Shown in pieces: positions 59,121 through 64,000 of a DNA stretch of 64,000 bases. Position 1 is the stretch's first letter, and each line of letters begins with the position of its first letter. Origin of the DNA: Bacteroides sp. (GTDB lineage: Bacteria > Bacteroidota > Bacteroidia > Bacteroidales > Muribaculaceae); the NCBI GenBank assembly GCA_014803765.1, contig JAAVBC010000028.1, forward strand, positions 1 through 64,000. Reading direction: 5' to 3'. The translations under genes and the position numbers were made by a program. The notes under the pieces were generated by a model. That model did not search any database and was not told where the DNA came from. It saw nothing but the letters and a program-made list of their open reading frames with translations.

Positions 59121-60917
59121 ATGCTTAAGAAATTTTTTCTTAATTTCCTGTCTTCATTTGTGGGGGCATGGGTTGCGTTAGTGCTCTTCTGCGTTGTTGC
59201 CGTGATGGTCGTAATCGGTCTGATTGGCAAAGCAGGCATTTCTGCGGCATCCTCTTCCGGGAATGTCAAGAAGCATTCTGTAATGGTGCTTGACCTCAAG
59301 GGAGAGGTAATCGAACGCGAAACCCCGACAGATATTGACTATATCGGATTAGTGCAGGGGGATGTAAAGAGTCCGCAGACACTGACCGGGCTTATCGATG
59401 CGATCCGTTCCGCTAAGGATAATAAGGATGTCGACATGATCTACATAAAGTGTGGAGGATTATCTGCAGGGTCAGCTACACTTCATGCCCTTCGCGCAGA
59501 GCTTTCCGACTTTCGCGAGAGTGGTAAAAAAATCTATGCCTATGCCGACGCGATGGGGAATGCAGACTATTATGTGGCGACGGTGGCAGACAGTCTCTTT
59601 ATGAATCCCGACGGAATGTTGGCGCTGACCGGACTGACGGCGAGCACTATGTATTTCAAAGATCTTCTGGATAAGATAGGAATCAATGTGCAGGTAGCGA
59701 AAGTCGGAACATATAAATCCGCCGTAGAACCCTATATTTCCAATGAAATGAGCGAACCCGCAAGGGCGCAGCTTGACACACTGTTAGGGAATATCTGGAA
59801 CGTGCTTTTGAGTGAGATGGCTGTGTCGCGCAAGGTGAAATCAAGTGTGATCGACAAGATGGTCAGCGATGATTATCTCTTCCTGCAGCGTGGCGAAGAG
59901 ATGGTCGGCAAAAAACTTATTGACAAAGCCGTCTATGAGCACACTATGGATGCGCGTATCGCCAAGGCTGTCGGAGTTGACAAGGAGAAACTCAACTTTG
60001 TAGGTCCGGAAGTTGTAGGTAATTCAGAAGTAGAGCAGGCATTGAATGCTTCCGGAGAGAGAATAGCAGTGCTATATGCCGTCGGCGAGATAATGGAGGG
60101 CACGAAGAGCGGAATTAATTGTGAAGTTCTTGTGCCGGTAATTACTGAGCTTGCGGATGATGATGACGTAAAAGGAATGGTGCTGCGTGTGAACTCTCCC
60201 GGTGGATCCGTATTCGGCAGTGAGCAGATAGCGGATGCGTTGGCATATTTCCAGAAGAAAGGCAAACCGCTTGCTGTGTCGATGGGAGACTATGCGGCAT
60301 CGGGAGGTTATTGGATATCCTGCCATGCAGACAGAATCTTCGCGGATCCGGCTACTATCACAGGTTCGATCGGTATATTCGGTTTATTCCCAAATGCTGC
60401 CGGACTTATGAATAAGATCGGGGTAACTCCGCAGTTTGTCGCTACTAATCCCAAAGCTGACTTCCCCTCGCTTTTCAAGGCGATGGATGAAGAGCAGATG
60501 TCAGCAATGCAGAAATTCATCACCAAGGGCTACGATCGATTCATAGAGCGCGTGGCTACGGGCAGAAAGATGAAGCCGGAGGCTGTACGCCGCATTGCCG
60601 AAGGGCGCGTTTGGGATGGCATGAAAGCAAAGCAATTAGGACTTGTGGATGATTTAGGAGATTTGGAAGCGGCAGTAGAATGGGTGCGCGGAAAATGCAA
60701 GAAAGGGGATAAATTGAAGGTCGCTTCATATCCCTCGGTAGAGGCAGGATTCTGGGATATGGTGAAGATCAGCATGCAGTCGGAATTACAGACGATGCTG
60801 ATAAAAGAGGCAGTGAAATATGCTCCGGATGCTGCATACGCCGATCAGGTAAGCAAACTGCTTCGCCGTCGCCACGAACAGGCTCTCATGCCCCAGTACG
60901 ACATCCGTCTGAAATAA
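59121..60917 (+). CDS. sppA: Signal peptide peptidase SppA, 67K type
   Basis: RVNSPGGSVFGSEQIADAL; SMGDYAASGGYWISCHADRIFADPATITGSIGIFG. Confidence 0.96.
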   Translation: MLKKFFLNFLSSFVGAWVALVLFCVVAVMVVIGLIGKAGISAASSSGNVKKHSVMVLDLKGEVIERETPTDIDYIGLVQGDVKSPQTLTGLIDAIRSAKDNKDVDMIYIKCGGLSAGSATLHALRAELSDFRESGKKIYAYADAMGNADYYVATVADSLFMNPDGMLALTGLTASTMYFKDLLDKIGINVQVAKVGTYKSAVEPYISNEMSEPARAQLDTLLGNIWNVLLSEMAVSRKVKSSVIDKMVSDDYLFLQRGEEMVGKKLIDKAVYEHTMDARIAKAVGVDKEKLNFVGPEVVGNSEVEQALNASGERIAVLYAVGEIMEGTKSGINCEVLVPVITELADDDDVKGMVLRVNSPGGSVFGSEQIADALAYFQKKGKPLAVSMGDYAASGGYWISCHADRIFADPATITGSIGIFGLFPNAAGLMNKIGVTPQFVATNPKADFPSLFKAMDEEQMSAMQKFITKGYDRFIERVATGRKMKPEAVRRIAEGRVWDGMKAKQLGLVDDLGDLEAAVEWVRGKCKKGDKLKVASYPSVEAGFWDMVKISMQSELQTMLIKEAVKYAPDAAYADQVSKLLRRRHEQALMPQYDIRLK

Positions 60918-60942
60918 GAGATTCCCTGTCAAACTGAATAAA

Positions 60943-60974
60943 ATTGCCCGCATATTTTGCGGGTAATTTTTTTT
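60943..60974 (+). terminator. Terminator of sppA
   Basis: attgcccgca...tgcgggtaatttttttt. Confidence 0.8.
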
Positions 60975-61081
60975 GTGTTATATTTGCGTGAATTGGAGAA
61001 AGCAAATGCGGCTTACTCCATTTTGGTGAATCAGATATTTTACAAGGGGCATCCGAGAATGTCCCTATAACCCGAAGAGAA

Positions 61082-62404
61082 TTGAAGACTACGTTCGACA
61101 AAATGCTGACTTATCTGCTCACTCCGGCGTCGTGGATTTATGGCGGAGTGATGTGGGTGCGCAATAAACTCTTTGATGCGGGAGTGCTTCCGCAGGTAGA
61201 GTTTGATGTGCCCGTAATCGGAGTAGGCAACATCACAGTCGGAGGAACGGGCAAGACGCCGCATACGGAATATATCGTCTCCAATCTCTGCGGAAGCTAC
61301 AATGTGGCAGTTCTAAGTCGTGGCTACAAGCGCAAGACAAAGGGATTCCTGTTAGCTAATTCCAAAAGTTCGCCGGAGACCATCGGGGATGAACCCTGGC
61401 AGATCTACAATAAATTCGGAATGCGTGCGAAAGTGGCTGTCTGTGAAAGTCGGAAGACCGGTATCACGCGCCTCCTGCAGCTATTCCCTGACCTCGACCT
61501 TATTATTCTTGACGATAGTTTTCAGCATCGCTGGGTGAAACCGCGAATCTCAATCCTGCTTATGGAATATGGCAGGCCGATAGTAAAAGATCATCTTCTG
61601 CCCTTAGGCCGTCTGCGCGAATCCGCCCATGAGATGAATAGAGCAGACAAAGTAATCGTCACGAAATGCCCGGATAATCTCAATCCGATTGATTTCCGCA
61701 TAGTCACGAAAGAGCTCGATCTGATGAAATTCCAAAAGATTTATTTCTCCGGATATAAATACGACGAGCTCAAACCGGTGTTTTCCGATGACGCCCCATT
61801 CGCCGCAAATCTGTATTCGATGACGTCGAATGATTCGGTGTTACTCCTGACGGGAATTGCTCATCCACGCTACTTCGTGCGTCATTTCAACTCCTTCCCC
61901 TTCCGGAAGAAGGTGGAGCATTTCTCCGACCATCATAATTTCTCGCGTTCTGACCTCGAGAAGATTTATGAGCGTTTCAAGAATATGAAGGGGGAGAGGA
62001 AGCTTATAATCACAACTGAAAAGGATGCCGTCCGCCTGCTTCATAATCCCTACTTCCCGCAGGAACTCAAGCCCTTTATTTTCTATCAGCCGATAAGTGT
62101 CAATATGCTTGGCGGGGTCTACGGGCATGAAAACAATCTTATCGACGATCTCCTTCAGGAACTCAATCTCGCTCCCGGAAAGTATTCCGAATCTCATACG
62201 GAATCTATCCATGAGACAAATACCGGATATTCAATACCCGATTCCGATAATTCCGATAATATTGCTCAGGACGAAGAAAGCGCCTTCGGCACTTACAGCG
62301 ACTTCCACGGCAATTATAATGATGACGGCAGCTACAGTAAGCGTCAGGAATATAATGGTCAGCAGCAATTTAATGATCAACATAACGATTATCACGAAAC
62401 ATAA
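61082..62404 (+). CDS. lpxK: Tetraacyldisaccharide 4'-kinase with low-complexity C-terminal tail
   Basis: PVIGVGNITVGGTGKTPHTEYI; LDDSFQHRWVKPRISILLM; TTG start at 61082 (ATG at 61103 also possible). Confidence 0.94.
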   Translation: MKTTFDKMLTYLLTPASWIYGGVMWVRNKLFDAGVLPQVEFDVPVIGVGNITVGGTGKTPHTEYIVSNLCGSYNVAVLSRGYKRKTKGFLLANSKSSPETIGDEPWQIYNKFGMRAKVAVCESRKTGITRLLQLFPDLDLIILDDSFQHRWVKPRISILLMEYGRPIVKDHLLPLGRLRESAHEMNRADKVIVTKCPDNLNPIDFRIVTKELDLMKFQKIYFSGYKYDELKPVFSDDAPFAANLYSMTSNDSVLLLTGIAHPRYFVRHFNSFPFRKKVEHFSDHHNFSRSDLEKIYERFKNMKGERKLIITTEKDAVRLLHNPYFPQELKPFIFYQPISVNMLGGVYGHENNLIDDLLQELNLAPGKYSESHTESIHETNTGYSIPDSDNSDNIAQDEESAFGTYSDFHGNYNDDGSYSKRQEYNGQQQFNDQHNDYHET

Positions 62405-62420
62405 ATAAGATTATTCAACC

Positions 62421-63245
62421 ATGGAAAAGAACTATCTTGAACTCATCCGCGAGACAGCGGCGTTTATCCGCGAGCAGGTAGGAGAATGTCCCGACACAGG
62501 CATTATCCTCGGCACAGGTCTCGGTGATCTCGTAAATAAAATTGAAATTTCAAAAGAACTTGATTATCATATCATTCCCAACTTCCCCGTCAGCACCGTA
62601 GAGGGACACTCCGGAAAACTCATCTTCGGAAAACTCGGCGGGAAATACATCATGGCGATGCAGGGTCGTTTCCACTACTATGAAGGCTACGATATGAAGC
62701 AGGTGACATTCCCCGTGCGCGTGATGAAAGAACTTGGCGTTAAGACTCTTTTTGTCAGCAACGCAGCAGGAGGTATGAACAAAGAGTTTGTCGTAGGAGA
62801 TGTTATGGTTATCACAGATCATATAAATCTCTTCCCCGAGAATCCTCTACGCGGCAAAAACTATGCTGAACTCGGTCCGCGTTTCCCCGCAATGACAGAG
62901 CCCTATTCGGCACGTCTTATCAAGATGGCTGACGACTTCGCTGCAGCCGAGGGAATCCGACTTATGCACGGCGTATATGTCGGCACTCCCGGACCGACTT
63001 TTGAAACTCCCGCAGAATATGAATACTTCCGCATTATCGGTGGTGATGCAGTGGGTATGTCAACTGTGCCGGAAGTCATCGTGGCAAAACATGCCGACAT
63101 GGAAGTGTTTGGCGTATCTGTTATTACCGATCTGGGAGGTAAGGATATCAAGGAGGTGCCGACACATGAAGAGGTGCAGAAAGCTGCCGTTAAGGCTCAG
63201 CCCGTCATGACGCGTATCATAACAGAGCTTGTCGGCAGAGTATAA
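62421..63245 (+). CDS. Purine nucleoside phosphorylase
   Basis: GIILGTGLGDLVNKI; MQGRFHYYEGYDMKQVTFPVRVMKELG; GPTFETPAEYEY. Confidence 0.95.
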   Translation: MEKNYLELIRETAAFIREQVGECPDTGIILGTGLGDLVNKIEISKELDYHIIPNFPVSTVEGHSGKLIFGKLGGKYIMAMQGRFHYYEGYDMKQVTFPVRVMKELGVKTLFVSNAAGGMNKEFVVGDVMVITDHINLFPENPLRGKNYAELGPRFPAMTEPYSARLIKMADDFAAAEGIRLMHGVYVGTPGPTFETPAEYEYFRIIGGDAVGMSTVPEVIVAKHADMEVFGVSVITDLGGKDIKEVPTHEEVQKAAVKAQPVMTRIITELVGRV

Positions 63246-63281
63246 TACATGACTCAACACTCGGGCAATCCCGAACGTTAT

Positions 63282-63313
63282 AAAAAGGAAGCACCTCCGG
63301 CGCTTCCTTTTTT
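63282..63313 (+). terminator. Terminator of purine nucleoside phosphorylase gene
   Basis: aaaaaggaagc...gcttcctttttt. Confidence 0.75.
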
Positions 63314-63372
63314 ACAATATACGCAATAGAAATAATATAACTCAAGAAATAATATAACTCAAAGATAGAATT

Positions 63373-64000
63373 ATGGCTGAAAATAATAAAGAGAAAGTGA
63401 CAGAAATTTCTCAGTTGGGAGAATTTGGATTAATTGATCATCTGACAAAAGATTTTCCCCTGAAGAATGAATCAAGTGTGCTCGGAGTGGGGGATGATGC
63501 TGCGATAATTGATGTTCCGGAAGGGAAAGAAGCATTGGTAACTACGGATCTTCTTCTGGAGGGGATACATTTTGATGTGCGTTATGTCCCTTTGAAACAT
63601 CTGGGATATAAGGCTGCAGTAGTAAATTTCAGCGATGTCTATGCTATGAATGGTACGCCGAAGCAGATTACGGTGTCACTCGGTGTATCCAGCAGATTTA
63701 CGGTTGAGCATATCGAACAGATCTACGCGGGCATCCGTCTTGCGTGTGAAAATTACGGTGTAGACTTGGTAGGCGGCGACACTTCTGCATCTCAGACAGG
63801 ACTCGTCATAAGCATCACCTGCTTAGGTGAGGTAGAAAAAGGAAAGGCAGTGAAACGCAGCGGCGCGAAAGAGACTGATCTTATCTGTGTATCAGGCGAC
63901 TTGGGAGCCGCGTATATGGGTCTCCAGCTTCTCGAACGCGAAAATCAGGTAGCCGCACAGAGCGGCGATCCCAATTTTCAGCCAAACTTTGCCGGTAAGG
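63373..64000 (+). CDS. thiL: Thiamine-monophosphate kinase (truncated by window end)
   Basis: Manual translation MAENNKEKVTEISQLGEFGLIDHLTKDFPLKNESSVLGVGDDAAIID...; not in ORF track because no stop in window. Confidence 0.92.
   Translation, partial: MAENNKEKVTEISQLGEFGLIDHLTKDFPLKNESSVLGVGDDAAIIDVPEGKEALVTTDLLLEGIHFDVRYVPLKHLGYKAAVVNFSDVYAMNGTPKQITVSLGVSSRFTVEHIEQIYAGIRLACENYGVDLVGGDTSASQTGLVISITCLGEVEKGKAVKRSGAKETDLICVSGDLGAAYMGLQLLERENQVAAQSGDPNFQPNFAGK

Noticed and set aside
1-64000. CRISPR arrays, rRNA genes, complete restriction-modification or secretion-apparatus loci
   Set aside because: None seen on reading either strand; repeats present are short and not spacer-interrupted.

Overview
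A 64-kb, gene-dense chromosomal window that reads as Bacteroidales. The inference rests on T9SS-type C-terminal sorting domains, Bacteroides-type promoters (TTTG-N20-TAnnTTTG), PPi-dependent phosphofructokinase and an ExbB-ExbD-ExbD-TonB-PstS-TPR cluster. A Muribaculaceae-like source is a guess. About 49 protein genes are supported, most of them housekeeping or envelope genes: glyA, pgk, prfA, rpsP, rsmE, ndk, tnaA, pfp, mdh, mtnN, topB, mazG, glmM, sppA, lpxK and a thiL cut by the window end. There are three tRNAs (Glu-CTC, Met-CAT, Cys-GCA), many hairpin terminators and two large secreted starch-active enzymes. One small accessory island (about 38.7-41.0 kb) carries a HigBA toxin-antitoxin module, an RHH protein and a truncated phage tape-measure fragment next to tRNA-Cys. 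The items most worth follow-up are: (1) a single protein combining an HU-type DNA-binding domain, an acidic linker, one transmembrane helix and a LysM-like domain, translationally coupled to a small HU, which could be a nucleoid-to-cell-wall tether; (2) a secreted C10 (SpeB-like) protease and, 4 kb away, an orphan protein with the same pro-domain but no catalytic domain, a candidate stand-alone inhibitor; (3) a kinase-RapZ C-terminal fusion next to a MurU-like nucleotidyltransferase; (4) a MurB-metallo-beta-lactamase-fold fusion; (5) a nested palindromic element with exact 22-bp inverted ends abutting bioD; (6) a HigBA promoter whose -33 box lies inside a 22-bp perfect palindrome. No CRISPR array, rRNA or intact prophage was seen. 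All functional calls come from reading the sequence and motifs; no searches were run.
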